The notes beneath the pieces were generated by a model. It searched no databases. It worked only from the letters and a program-made list of their open reading frames with translations, and was not told the origin of the DNA. Positions 42,122 through 50,339 of a stretch of DNA of 64,000 bases are shown here, piece by piece. Numbering within the stretch: the first letter of the stretch is position 1; each line of letters opens with the position of its first letter. The stretch comes from Chloroflexota bacterium (lineage in GTDB: Bacteria > Chloroflexota > Anaerolineae > Anaerolineales > Villigracilaceae): the NCBI GenBank assembly GCA_016234485.1, contig JACRBL010000055.1:1-64000 (forward strand). The letters run 5' to 3'. The position numbers and the translations under genes were made by a program.

Positions 42122-43534
42122 ATGAACACCCTCATCAAAAATGGAACACTCATCACCGCCTCTGAAACATTCGAAGCCGATATCCTGATCGAAGGCGAGA
42201 CCATCTCGCAGATCGGAAAGAATTTGCGACACCCGAGCGCGCAGGTCGTGGACGCTTCGGGTAAGTTCATCACGCCAGGCGGCGTGGATCCGCACACGCA
42301 TTTTGATCTTCCCATGTTCGGCACGGCCTCTTCGGACGATCATTACACGGGTCACAAGGCCGCGGCCTTTGGCGGGACGACCACCGTAATGGATTTTGTT
42401 GTGCAAGAGCCGCAGGGTTTCAAACATTCGGTTGACTTGTGGATGCAGAAAGCGCAGAAGGCCGCCATTGATTACTCCTTCCACATGAACCTGACCAAAC
42501 TCGATGACGGACTCGCCAGGGACATCCCCTCCCTCGCCGACATGGGAATCACCACTCTGAAAGTTTTCACCGCCTACAACGGTCGCCTCCGACTCGACGA
42601 TGGCGGGATCTTCCGCGCCATGCGGATCGCCAGGGACAACGGCATGTTGGTCATGGCGCATTGCGAAAATGGCGATGTGATCGAGCCGCTGATCGCCGAG
42701 GCGCTGGCCGCTGGGCACACTTCCCCCGAATGGCACGCGCGGACGCGTCCCGCGTGGGGAGCGGTGGAGTCCACGCTTCGCCTCGCGGCGATGGCCGAGC
42801 AGGCGGACGCGCCTGTCTACATCGTCCACATGAACGCGGGCGGCGAAGCGGATATGCTCAAGTACGCGCGCGAGCGCGGCGTGAAGGCGATGGGGGAGAC
42901 GTGTCCGCAATATCTCTTTTTCACCGTTGACCATCTGCGCCGTCCCGATGGCGCGAAATGGATTTGCTCGCCCCCGATGCGAACCGAGAAGGATAACGCG
43001 CGTCTGTGGGAAGGTCTGCACGATGGGACATTGCAAACCATCGGCACGGATCACTGTCCGTTTTTCCTCGATGGCACGAAGCCGATCGTTTATGAAGGCA
43101 AGGAAATTGCCATCGCGGGCAAGGAACTCGGCAAAGACGATTTCACCAAAATCCCGAACGGACTCCCCGCCGTCGGCGACCGCCTCCCGATCCTGTGGAC
43201 GTATGGCGTGCGCGCGGGACGCATCACCGCCAACCAGTTCGTGGCGCTGACCGCGACCAATCCCGCCAAAATTTTCGGTCTCTACCCGCGCAAAGGAGCG
43301 CTCGTCCCTGGCGCGGATGCGGACGTGGTCATCTGGGACGCGGAGAAGAAGGTCAAGTACGGCACTGCGTATAGTCATCATCGGACGGACTACAATTTGT
43401 TCGAAGGCTGGGAAGTGGTAGGGATGCCCGATAAGGTTTTCCTGCGCGGAAAACTCATCGTGGACGGGAACGATTGGCGTGGCGCGGCTGGCCAGGGTCA
43501 ATTTTTGAAGCGAGGGGCGGGGGAGATTCTATGA
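42122..43534 (+). CDS. hydA: Dihydropyrimidinase / D-hydantoinase
   Basis: The 470-residue enzyme is an amidohydrolase of the dihydropyrimidinase branch. Metal ligands are visible: DPHTHFD (near residue 58), the carbamylated lysine in TTLKVFTAYNG (near 150), His in VMAHCEN, His in YIVHMNAGG and Asp in GTDHCPFF. It opens the ring of dihydrouracil or hydantoins to give N-carbamoyl amino acids. AAAAGGAG lies close to the ATG, and a TATAAT box stands at about 42089. The TGA overlaps the next gene by four bases. A beta-ureidopropionase is not in the window. Confidence 0.95.
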   Translation: MNTLIKNGTLITASETFEADILIEGETISQIGKNLRHPSAQVVDASGKFITPGGVDPHTHFDLPMFGTASSDDHYTGHKAAAFGGTTTVMDFVVQEPQGFKHSVDLWMQKAQKAAIDYSFHMNLTKLDDGLARDIPSLADMGITTLKVFTAYNGRLRLDDGGIFRAMRIARDNGMLVMAHCENGDVIEPLIAEALAAGHTSPEWHARTRPAWGAVESTLRLAAMAEQADAPVYIVHMNAGGEADMLKYARERGVKAMGETCPQYLFFTVDHLRRPDGAKWICSPPMRTEKDNARLWEGLHDGTLQTIGTDHCPFFLDGTKPIVYEGKEIAIAGKELGKDDFTKIPNGLPAVGDRLPILWTYGVRAGRITANQFVALTATNPAKIFGLYPRKGALVPGADADVVIWDAEKKVKYGTAYSHHRTDYNLFEGWEVVGMPDKVFLRGKLIVDGNDWRGAAGQGQFLKRGAGEIL

Positions 43535-43911
43535 AAGCGCGCAAGCCTGTCCTGCATTGCGACGCGCTCGTCGTCCACTGCATGGATTATCGCCTGCAAA
43601 AATTTCTGCACCCGTGGATCATGTCCCGCTTCGGCGCGGATAATTTCGACATCATATCGCTGGCGGGCGGCGTGCACGATTACGAGATGGTGTTGAAGTA
43701 TGTGCAGTTGGCCGAGCAGATTCATTCCATTCGCGTTGTGACGTTGGTGAACCACGAAGATTGCCGCGCGTACGGCCGCGAGGGGACGTATGCGCGGCAT
43801 AGGCACGACCTGCTGGACGCGCGGCAAAAGATCAACGCTCTCTTCCCCGCCTTGGCCGTTGAATCGTTTTACCTTCATTTGGACGGCAGGTTCGAAGCGA
43901 TGGTCGGGTAA
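43531..43911 (+). CDS. Small beta-carbonic-anhydrase-like protein
   Basis: The 126-residue protein has the beta-carbonic anhydrase zinc and catalytic pattern: C-x-D-x-R in VVHCMDYRLQ (near residues 17-21), and H-x2-C in LVNHEDCRAYG (near 72-75), separated by a GGVHDYE segment. True beta-class enzymes are about 200 residues, so this is a minimal relative. ATGA overlap and GGGGGAG inside the dihydropyrimidinase gene point to coupled translation. A link through bicarbonate or CO2 released in pyrimidine breakdown is a guess. The 3' end overlaps a convergent gene by 37 bases. Confidence 0.8.
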   Translation: MKARKPVLHCDALVVHCMDYRLQKFLHPWIMSRFGADNFDIISLAGGVHDYEMVLKYVQLAEQIHSIRVVTLVNHEDCRAYGREGTYARHRHDLLDARQKINALFPALAVESFYLHLDGRFEAMVG

Positions 43912-44312
43912 TTGCCCTCCCAAATTTTCATATTCGCCAATGCCTTGCGTTCAATCAAGGCGGCCAACAACCCGCCCGCGGCGTAGGCCAGGAAATCAAA
44001 CCCGTCGAAGCCGCGTCCCAATATATCCAGCCCAAAGCCTTGGAGTATCTCCATCCCTGCAGGAATGAGAAAGACGATCAGCGCTTTGCCCCACCAGGAT
44101 TTTAAGGACGGGATGAGTCCCTCGAACATACACAGGATGAAATACAACCCGAACGGTTGGATTAGATCGGTGAAGTAACTTGCGTACAGCCTACATGCCA
44201 ACCCGCCCGGTTCGAAATATGCGCCGTAGTGAAAGTTTTCCAGGAACAGGGCGATGCCCAATGGGATGGCAATCAGGATGAATAGTTTTGAAAGATTGAC
44301 GAAAATTTTCAT
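43875..44312 (-). CDS. VanZ-like membrane protein
   Basis: The 145-residue protein has four hydrophobic helices and the VanZ-like ending GFDGFDFLAYAAGGLLAALIERK. VanZ in enterococci gives teicoplanin resistance, but most relatives have no known role. Its 3' end overlaps the convergent carbonic-anhydrase-like gene by 37 bases, and its start lies 17 bases from the divergent gene at 44329, so promoters must be compact. No clear ribosome binding site is visible. Confidence 0.75.
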   Translation of the reverse strand: MKIFVNLSKLFILIAIPLGIALFLENFHYGAYFEPGGLACRLYASYFTDLIQPFGLYFILCMFEGLIPSLKSWWGKALIVFLIPAGMEILQGFGLDILGRGFDGFDFLAYAAGGLLAALIERKALANMKIWEGNYPTIASNLPSK

Positions 44313-44328
44313 AAAGGAAAAATGGAAA

Positions 44329-44655
44329 ATGGATGCAACCTCTTCAGCGTCGCCCGCCCGCGCCTGGTCTCGCTCATGGCTGTTATTTTCCCAGTTGTTA
44401 GCTCTTGTGCCAACCGTTGTTATTTTAGGTTGGATTGGCGTGATGGGTTATTCCATAAGTTTATGGTTGGCATTAATCGGAGTAGCCGTTTGTTCTGTTC
44501 CATTCCTTATACCGATCGGGCTTGCAATTGGGTCGTGGAGTCTCTTTTTGCATGAAAGGTATTCGTTGGCATCTATTTTAAGTGGCTTGTGCTTGTTGAT
44601 AATCATAACATTTTCCTTCGTGTTGGATTCGTTTCTCTCCACAATTACGTTTTAG
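44329..44655 (+). CDS. Small multi-helix membrane protein
   Basis: The 108-residue product has three hydrophobic helices (about residues 18-42, 44-66 and 78-100) and is AT-rich compared with its neighbours. The start at 44329 has AAAGGA about 11 bases upstream. I do not recognise it. Its end overlaps the convergent acyltransferase gene by 11 bases. Confidence 0.55.
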   Translation: MDATSSASPARAWSRSWLLFSQLLALVPTVVILGWIGVMGYSISLWLALIGVAVCSVPFLIPIGLAIGSWSLFLHERYSLASILSGLCLLIIITFSFVLDSFLSTITF

Positions 44656-45307
44656 TTAACAACTCGCGCGTACGCGGATGATCTTTGTAGACCCCTCGAT
44701 ATTTTTCAGGCAACAACGCCGCGATGCGACACATGATCTCGTCGGTGGATTGTTTCAGCGCTTCGTCGCGGTTTTCGCGTGAGAGCGGCGGGAGAGTGAA
44801 GTTTGGTCCTGCCGTGATGGTGAAGTGATTTTTCTTTAATCGCTTGAGATTTCCGAATACCACTCTGTCTTCGGTGCCCGTGATAGCGATGGGGACGATC
44901 GGACGATTTAATTTTGTAGCGAGATAGGTGACGCCAGGCTTCGCCTCGATCAACGACCCGACGCGGGAGCGCGTCCCTTCGGGCGAGATGGCGATCAGGT
45001 TGCCCTCTTCCATCAGGTGGATCAGCGTCCTCATGGCTTTGATGTCGGGGTTGTAGCGGTCAATGAAGATGAAGTTGAAATATTTCCCCAACCACTTCAG
45101 AAAACGATTCTGTTCCCATTTCTCCGCCACAGGGATGTACATGTCCCAGCGGTCGAGCGCGTAAAATGCCAGGATGGCATCGAATATGCCAATGTGGTTT
45201 GTGGCGAGCACGTAACTGCCTTCAGGCAGATGCTCATAGCCGCGCACGTCCACGCGGGCGATCAGGCGGATGATGGCACGGATAAGCCAGCGCAGGAAAT
45301 TACGCAT
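44645..45307 (-). CDS. Lysophospholipid acyltransferase (PlsC-like), second of a pair
   Basis: The 220-residue protein has the PlsC motifs NHIGIFD (block I, near residue 38), FIFIDRY (block II), ISPEGTRSR (block III, near 110) and VPIAITGTE (block IV). It should transfer an acyl chain to lysophosphatidate or a related lipid at the inner membrane. It overlaps the preceding paralogue by eight bases (start 45307, stop 45300), so both come from one mRNA. The two proteins share the C-terminal sequence KYRGVYKDHPR/SYRGFYKDHPR, evidence of tandem duplication. Confidence 0.9.
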   Translation of the reverse strand: MRNFLRWLIRAIIRLIARVDVRGYEHLPEGSYVLATNHIGIFDAILAFYALDRWDMYIPVAEKWEQNRFLKWLGKYFNFIFIDRYNPDIKAMRTLIHLMEEGNLIAISPEGTRSRVGSLIEAKPGVTYLATKLNRPIVPIAITGTEDRVVFGNLKRLKKNHFTITAGPNFTLPPLSRENRDEALKQSTDEIMCRIAALLPEKYRGVYKDHPRTRELLTKT

Positions 45308-45974
45308 GTTGGGAAATGATTTCTTTCAAGCGGGGATGGTCTTTATAAAAGCCGCGATACGACTCGGGCAGTTTGGCCGCGATCTGGCACATGATCTCGT
45401 CGGTGGCGGCGCGCAGGGACGCTTCGCGGTCGCGTCCCTTGCCGCGTGGGATTTCAATGTGGATCAACTCTCCCGCCTGCACTTTGATCTTCGTTCGGCG
45501 AAACCGCTTCAAGTTTTGGACGATGAGGCGGTCTTCGGTTCCCGTCATCGCGACAGGCAGGACGGGGTATCCGCTTTTCGCGGCGAGGAAAGCCACGCCC
45601 ATTTTGGCTTCCTGCAACGCTTCTGTCTTCGAGCGCGTGCCCTCGGGCGCGATGACCATCAGGCCGCCTTTTTCCATACGCGCCAAAATCTCGCGGAAGG
45701 CGGCGTAATCGGCGTCAAAACGGTTGAGCCAGATGGCGTCCACCGCGCGGCCTATGGCGCCGAACAGCGGATGATTCTTGTATTTCTCCGCCACGGGCAT
45801 GATGATGTCGTCGCGGTCTACGGCGTAGAGCAGAATGGCGGTGTCCAGCCGTCCCAGGTGGTTGGACGCGAGAATGAAATTCCCCGCGGGAAGTTTTTCC
45901 AATCCAACGATTTCCACGTCGGCGATGAGGTTCATGATGAAGCGGACAATTGATCGGAGGGTGGAATATTTCAT
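45300..45974 (-). CDS. Lysophospholipid acyltransferase (PlsC-like), first of a pair
   Basis: The 224-residue protein has the motifs NHLGRLD, AIWLNRF, IAPEGTRSK and LPVAMTGTE in the usual order and spacing. GGGGGC precedes the ATG. It lies directly before its paralogue and was probably the ancestor copy. The pair may differ in acyl-chain or acceptor preference; the sequence does not say which. Confidence 0.9.
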   Translation of the reverse strand: MKYSTLRSIVRFIMNLIADVEIVGLEKLPAGNFILASNHLGRLDTAILLYAVDRDDIIMPVAEKYKNHPLFGAIGRAVDAIWLNRFDADYAAFREILARMEKGGLMVIAPEGTRSKTEALQEAKMGVAFLAAKSGYPVLPVAMTGTEDRLIVQNLKRFRRTKIKVQAGELIHIEIPRGKGRDREASLRAATDEIMCQIAAKLPESYRGFYKDHPRLKEIISQHA

Positions 45975-45985
45975 GCCCCCGATTT

Positions 45986-46026
45986 TAACGCAGAAACCAG
46001 GTTCTTTATCAAACCTGGTTTCTGGC
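45986..46026 (-). terminator. Terminator of the PilZ gene
   Basis: AGAAACCAGGTT pairs perfectly with AACCTGGTTTCT around an 8-base loop. It lies just after the PilZ stop and upstream of the acyltransferase pair. Confidence 0.7.
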
Positions 46027-46031
46027 GAAGC

Positions 46032-46421
46032 TCATCTCCACAGATAGTCGTTGCTCGACTTTTTGTGCTGGCCGCTTTGCGAGCCATATTTCTCGAACAT
46101 GCGCGAGAAGATCTCAAAGTCGCTCGGCGCCATGTTGGTGATCTGGAAGCCGACGTTGAACGAAGTGGGGTCTATCGGATCGGGGTGGCACCATCGGCTT
46201 CGCGCTAAAAATATCATGAAGCTTTTATTTGCCACTTCGTTGGTCAACTCCACGCGCAGGCGAAAATCCATGTTGATCGGAATGGCCCTTGAACTATCCA
46301 GCTTAAATCCGCCCGTGCTGATATCCGACAGGTGGCCGATCACTTGTCCGCTCGTTTCATCCAGAACGCGCATGTAGTACGAAAAATTTCGTCGCGAGAG
46401 TTTCCGTTTTTCCGTTGGCAT
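46032..46421 (-). CDS. PilZ domain protein
   Basis: The 129-residue protein is a single PilZ domain. The c-di-GMP-binding arginines lie in KRKLSRRNF near the N-terminus, and the second motif is DISTGGFKL (D/N-x-S-x-x-G). The remaining beta barrel ends in NVGFQITNM, followed by a helix. The start at 46421 follows AAAGGAT; 16 further codons upstream are open. No diguanylate cyclase gene is adjacent. It should act in the cytoplasm by binding c-di-GMP and a partner. Confidence 0.9.
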   Translation of the reverse strand: MPTEKRKLSRRNFSYYMRVLDETSGQVIGHLSDISTGGFKLDSSRAIPINMDFRLRVELTNEVANKSFMIFLARSRWCHPDPIDPTSFNVGFQITNMAPSDFEIFSRMFEKYGSQSGQHKKSSNDYLWR

Positions 46422-46499
46422 GAGATATCCTTTCAGCGAAAGTATATAACAGGAACCGACACCTTGCAAGATTGTAAGGTGATCAGTTTTGGGAATGGG

Positions 46500-47648
46500 C
46501 TACTCCGCGACACGCAAAATATGGGTCAGAATCGACGCTCCCGAACCACCGATGTTTTGCGCCATGCCGATTCTTGCGTCAGCCACCTGGGTCTGGCCGC
46601 ACTCGCCGCGCAATTGCTGGACAACCTCCACGATCTGATACATCCCCGTCGCGCCGACTGGATGCCCGCGCGCTTTGAGTCCGCCCCTCGTGCAGACGGG
46701 CAGACGACCATTGAGGTGGATTGCTCCATCCAGGCCGAGTCTTGGCCCTTGGCCGCGCTCGGCGAATCCGCAGGCCTCTAGCGAAAGCGCGGCCATAATT
46801 GAGAATGCGTCGTGCAGTTCGAATAGATCAATATCCGCGGCGCTGACTCCCGCCATCTCGTACGCCCGCTTCGACGACTCGTACGCCGCGGAGAGGAACA
46901 TCGGGTCGCGTCGCGAGTGGACGGCAATGGTGTCCGTCGCGGACGCGGAACCCGCCACGCGGATTCTCCGCCCCGTCAACTTTTCGGCAGGGACGAGGAT
47001 CGCCGCCGCCGCGCCGTCGCCGATCGGAGACGCGTCCAGCAGGTTGATGGGTGTGGCGACCATGCTCGATTTTTCGAATTGCTCCAGCGTGATTTTCTGA
47101 TGCAAGCGCGCGTTCGGGTTGTGCATGGCGTTGGCGTGCGCGTTGATCGAGAACGGCGCAAAGTCGGCGTGTTTCCATCCAAACTCGTGCATGTAACGTC
47201 GCATCACCAGCGCGTTGAGTCCCACGAACGAGACGCCTTGTTCCCCTTCGTAATCCGCGTCGGCGGCGGTGGCTAGAGCCGAGGTCACGTCATGTCCCGC
47301 CATGTCGGTCATCTTCTCGACGCCCAGCACGAGGGCCGAATCCGCCTCGCCCGCCGCGACCGCCATCAGTCCCGCGCGAAACGCCGCCGCGCCCGATCCG
47401 CAGGCCGCCTCGATCTTCGTCGCCTCCGCGCCCCACATCCCGATCCAATCCGCGATGTGAGTCCCCAATTGATTTTGGCGGCTGATGATGGGCGAGAGCA
47501 TGTTGCCCACGAAGAGCGAATCGGCGCGCTCGATGCCCGCGTCGTTTAAGGCTGCGAAGGCCGCCTCGCCCGCCAGTTCTTTCAGCGATTTGTCCCAGTG
47601 TTCGTCAATTTTGGTTTGGCCGATGCCAAGGATTGCAACAGGTCTCAT
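46500..47648 (-). CDS. Thiolase family protein (SCP2/acetyl-CoA acetyltransferase-like)
   Basis: The 382-residue protein is a thiolase of the SCP-x type. The nucleophilic Cys is in EAACGSGA (near residue 83), the central His in ELHDAFS and the C-terminal motif GHPVGATG with His near 340. The Cys and His set is complete for condensation or cleavage of acyl-CoA. The HDAF motif in place of the NEAF of classical biosynthetic thiolases supports the SCP2-like branch, which often works with a small OB-fold DUF35 protein; none is adjacent. GAGGAAAA precedes the ATG. Confidence 0.88.
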   Translation of the reverse strand: MRPVAILGIGQTKIDEHWDKSLKELAGEAAFAALNDAGIERADSLFVGNMLSPIISRQNQLGTHIADWIGMWGAEATKIEAACGSGAAAFRAGLMAVAAGEADSALVLGVEKMTDMAGHDVTSALATAADADYEGEQGVSFVGLNALVMRRYMHEFGWKHADFAPFSINAHANAMHNPNARLHQKITLEQFEKSSMVATPINLLDASPIGDGAAAAILVPAEKLTGRRIRVAGSASATDTIAVHSRRDPMFLSAAYESSKRAYEMAGVSAADIDLFELHDAFSIMAALSLEACGFAERGQGPRLGLDGAIHLNGRLPVCTRGGLKARGHPVGATGMYQIVEVVQQLRGECGQTQVADARIGMAQNIGGSGASILTHILRVAE

Positions 47649-47774
47649 TTTTCCTCTGCGATATTTTAACCGATGTGGGCGAGGAGGATGCGTCGCACCT
47701 TACCCGAAGAATTTGCTTCAGCGTTGGGTGCGACGCATTCGCGATGTGCGTGGATTGCCGATTATACTTGCCGC

Positions 47775-48281
47775 ATGGATAACGCATCTTCCCTCGACCG
47801 ACTGCTTACTCGCCTCGATGAGACCGGCCCCGAAGGCCGCCTCGCGCGTGACTTTTTGCGGACGCGCCGCATCAAGGTGAGTCTCCGCTCTCAGTCCACG
47901 GGCGCGCGCTGGACGCTCTTCGGCCACATCCAATTGCATCCCAACCAAGTGGATAATGAAGCCTACGCGCTCAGCCTGCTCGTCCACGAGGTGCGGCACT
48001 TGAAGCAGGGCAAGATCCAAGCCTTGTCCGTGCAGGGAGAGTTGGACGCCTGGCAGGAGCAATTTGTTTTCCTGAAATCGCTGACGGGAAAATATTCCTC
48101 CTCGCCGCGCCATCAAGCCATCATCGAAGAGATGATGACCCTCTCCCGCGATTCCCGCGCCGACCTGGATCGCGCCCGTCAATTGATGCGCGAGTTCGCG
48201 GGGCCGAAGTATCATATCTATTGGTTGCCGTTGTTTCCGATCGGGAGGGAGATACGGTTTTGGCTAAGCGGAGATAAGTAA
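47775..48281 (+). CDS. Small HExxH putative zinc metallopeptidase
   Basis: The 168-residue protein contains LLVHEVRHLKQG (near residue 70), an HExxH zinc motif, followed about 20 residues later by GELDAWQEQ, whose Glu could be the third ligand. This spacing is like small cytoplasmic gluzincins. There is no signal peptide. A TATACT -10 box ends six bases before the ATG, so the mRNA may be leaderless. Its TAA overlaps the ATG of the next gene (TAATG). Substrate unknown; an inactive scaffold is possible. Confidence 0.75.
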   Translation: MDNASSLDRLLTRLDETGPEGRLARDFLRTRRIKVSLRSQSTGARWTLFGHIQLHPNQVDNEAYALSLLVHEVRHLKQGKIQALSVQGELDAWQEQFVFLKSLTGKYSSSPRHQAIIEEMMTLSRDSRADLDRARQLMREFAGPKYHIYWLPLFPIGREIRFWLSGDK

Positions 48282-48658
48282 TGGAAAAACAAAATGCCAT
48301 TCAAAAAGTTCTTTCTGACGAATTGCTGATAAAGGGAGTTTCTCTTGACGATGTTGGCTTTCATGGATATGCCTGGAAATGGCAAGATGCTTTGGAAGTG
48401 TTAAAAGTTTTACATGCGAAAAGAATTCCAATACTTGGAGGAGATGTTTACTCGGTTGTAGAAGGCAGAGTTACTTCTACGATGGATAACTGGTATATCA
48501 ACAAAGAAAATTTTGCATTGGTTGACTCGTTTTTAAACGACTCGTATAAACATTCGGCGGACTACATTACAGCGTACGTGAAAAGAAACGGTGGTAGTTA
48601 TTATTACTCGATTGTCGTTTACACTTTTCCAGTAGGTACGAATGGCGTGAGCCTATAA
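48281..48658 (+). CDS. Imm40-like immunity protein, AT-rich
   Basis: The 125-residue protein has the pattern of the Imm40 family of polymorphic-toxin immunity proteins: ALEVLKVLHAKRIPILGGDVY (near residues 36-57), MDNWYINKENF and a C-terminal SADYITAYV strand. Its base composition is clearly more AT-rich than its GC-rich neighbours, a sign of horizontal gain. No toxin gene with a known nuclease or deaminase domain is in the window. It overlaps the HExxH gene by one base, suggesting coupled translation. Confidence 0.75.
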   Translation: MEKQNAIQKVLSDELLIKGVSLDDVGFHGYAWKWQDALEVLKVLHAKRIPILGGDVYSVVEGRVTSTMDNWYINKENFALVDSFLNDSYKHSADYITAYVKRNGGSYYYSIVVYTFPVGTNGVSL

Positions 48659-48680
48659 ATAAAAGATTAGGGTGCAAAGG

Positions 48681-48709
48681 AAAAGCCAAGATAAAAATCT
48701 CGGCTTTTT
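48681..48709. terminator. Bidirectional terminator between the Imm40-like gene and the decarboxylase operon
   Basis: AAAGCC-AGAT pairs with ATCT-GGCTTT around AAAA and is followed by TTTTT; the reverse strand has a T run as well. Confidence 0.75.
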
Positions 48710-48731
48710 CTTACTTTATTCCCATTTCTTC

Positions 48732-49874
48732 CTACATCATCCCCATCACCACCGCCAGCAACACCCCTCCCGCGATGACGCTCCCTAACTGACCCGCGGT
48801 ATTTGCTCCCATCGCGTGCATCAGGATGAAGTTGTCGGGGTCTTCCTCCAGCGCCATCTTGGCGGAGAGACGTCCTGCCATGGGGAAGGCGCTGATTCCG
48901 CACGCGCCGATGAGCGGGTTGACCTTTCCGCCCGTGACGAAGCACATCAATTTTCCGAACAGTAAGCCCGCAATGGTGTCCACGACGAAGGCGAGCAGGC
49001 CGAGTCCCAGCACCATCAAAGTCTGCCACTGGATGCCCGTCGCGGGGTCGTAGAGAAATTTGTCGGCGGTCATGGTTGCACCGATGGCGAGACCCAGGAA
49101 TAGCGTGGCGATGTTGATGATCTCATTTTGTGCGGCTTTCGAGAGGCGATCCACGACGCCTGCTTCGCGCAGGAGATTTCCGAGCATCAGCGCGGCGATC
49201 AACGGCGCGGCGGACGGGGCGATCAGGCTGATGGCGACCGTCACCATGACGGGGAACGCGACCGCCGTCATCCGCGAGACGGGACGCGGCGCATAGGCCA
49301 TGCGGATGAGGCGTTCCTTGCGCGTCGTCATCATCCGCATGATGGGCGGTTGAATGATCGGGATGAGACTCATGTACGAGTAGGCCGCGACCGCGATCGG
49401 TCCAAGAAGATGCGGCGCGAGTTTGGTCGTTACGAAGATGGCGGTAGGGCCGTCGATCGCGCCGATCACGCCGATGGAGGCGGCTTCGTTCAGCGGAAAT
49501 CCCAGCGCGGCCGCGAGCAGGAGAGTTCCGAAGATGCCGAATTGTCCCGCCGCGCCGAGGAGGGCGAGCGAGGGCTGGGCGAGCAGGGGACGAAAGTCAA
49601 TCATCGCGCCGACGCCGATGAAGATGAGCAGGGGGAAGAGTTCGGTTTCGATGCCGGCCTTGTAGATGACGCGCATGAAACTTTCTTCGGCGTAGGCCGA
49701 CATTCCCAAGTTTGCAAGGATGCATCCAAAGCCGATGGGCAGAAGCAAAACGGGCTCGTACTCTTTTGCGACCGCGAGATAGATCAACACGCCACCGATG
49801 AGGAGCATCAGCGCGTTCGCCCACGTGAAAGTAAGGCCGCCGAAAATGTTCGCCAGCAAGTCGAGTACGTTCAT
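48732..49874 (-). CDS. Na+-translocating decarboxylase beta subunit (OadB/MmdB/GcdB)
   Basis: The 380-residue membrane protein has about eleven helices and the family blocks GVGAMIDFRPLLA, GAIDGPTAIFVTTKLAP (with the Asp that takes part in Na+ transport) and ISAFPMAGRLSAKMALEEDP. It pumps sodium out while removing CO2 from the carboxybiotin on the carrier protein. Its ATG overlaps the stop of the carrier gene by four bases. With the carrier, gamma-like and carboxyltransferase genes it forms a complete biotin-dependent sodium pump. The adjacent carboxyltransferase resembles methylmalonyl-CoA enzymes. Confidence 0.95.
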   Translation of the reverse strand: MNVLDLLANIFGGLTFTWANALMLLIGGVLIYLAVAKEYEPVLLLPIGFGCILANLGMSAYAEESFMRVIYKAGIETELFPLLIFIGVGAMIDFRPLLAQPSLALLGAAGQFGIFGTLLLAAALGFPLNEAASIGVIGAIDGPTAIFVTTKLAPHLLGPIAVAAYSYMSLIPIIQPPIMRMMTTRKERLIRMAYAPRPVSRMTAVAFPVMVTVAISLIAPSAAPLIAALMLGNLLREAGVVDRLSKAAQNEIINIATLFLGLAIGATMTADKFLYDPATGIQWQTLMVLGLGLLAFVVDTIAGLLFGKLMCFVTGGKVNPLIGACGISAFPMAGRLSAKMALEEDPDNFILMHAMGANTAGQLGSVIAGGVLLAVVMGMM

Positions 49875-50287
49875 TCGAACTCCAACAGCGCCTGCTTGTG
49901 CATCACGGTCTGCCCCGCGCTCACCAACATTGCCGAGACTTTGCCTTCGCGCGTGGAGCGGATGCTGTTCTTCATCTTCATCGCTTCGATGACCAGCACG
50001 ACCTGTCCACTTTCGATCTCATCGCCAGGTTTGACGAAGACTTCGATGACAGTCCCAGGCAACGGCGCGGGCAGGACTTTTGCATTCGCCGCGATGGAGA
50101 GGGCTTCCGCTTTCTTCGGCGCGGGGGTTACTGGCGCGCTCGCTTCTTTCTTGACTTCAAGCGGCTTGCCATTGTCTGGCGTCACCTCAAACCGTTCGCC
50201 GTCCACGATGGCGACGACGGGACGCACGTTGATGTCTTCGATCTCGACCGTGTAATTTGTTTCGTTGATTTTGACGTTGATCTTCAT
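49871..50287 (-). CDS. Biotin carboxyl carrier protein of the decarboxylase
   Basis: The 138-residue protein has an N-terminal beta segment, an Ala/Pro-rich flexible hinge (about residues 45-62, SAPVTPAPKK) and a C-terminal biotinyl domain with the modified Lys in VIEAMKMKNSI (near residue 103). It shuttles CO2 from the carboxyltransferase to the membrane beta subunit. ATGA overlap with the beta-subunit gene couples their translation. A 14-bp hairpin separates it from the gamma-like gene. Confidence 0.95.
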   Translation of the reverse strand: MKINVKINETNYTVEIEDINVRPVVAIVDGERFEVTPDNGKPLEVKKEASAPVTPAPKKAEALSIAANAKVLPAPLPGTVIEVFVKPGDEIESGQVVLVIEAMKMKNSIRSTREGKVSAMLVSAGQTVMHKQALLEFE

Positions 50288-50298
50288 GTTGTGCCTCC

Positions 50299-50333
50299 AG
50301 ACTTCCGAAGTCTATAAGACTTCGGAAGTCTGT
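50299..50333. other. Intercistronic hairpin in the decarboxylase operon
   Basis: AGACTTCCGAAGTC and GACTTCGGAAGTCT form a perfect 14-bp stem with a short TATAA loop, without a T run. It may shape mRNA stability between the gamma-like and carrier genes. Confidence 0.6.
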
Positions 50334-50339
50334 GATCCA

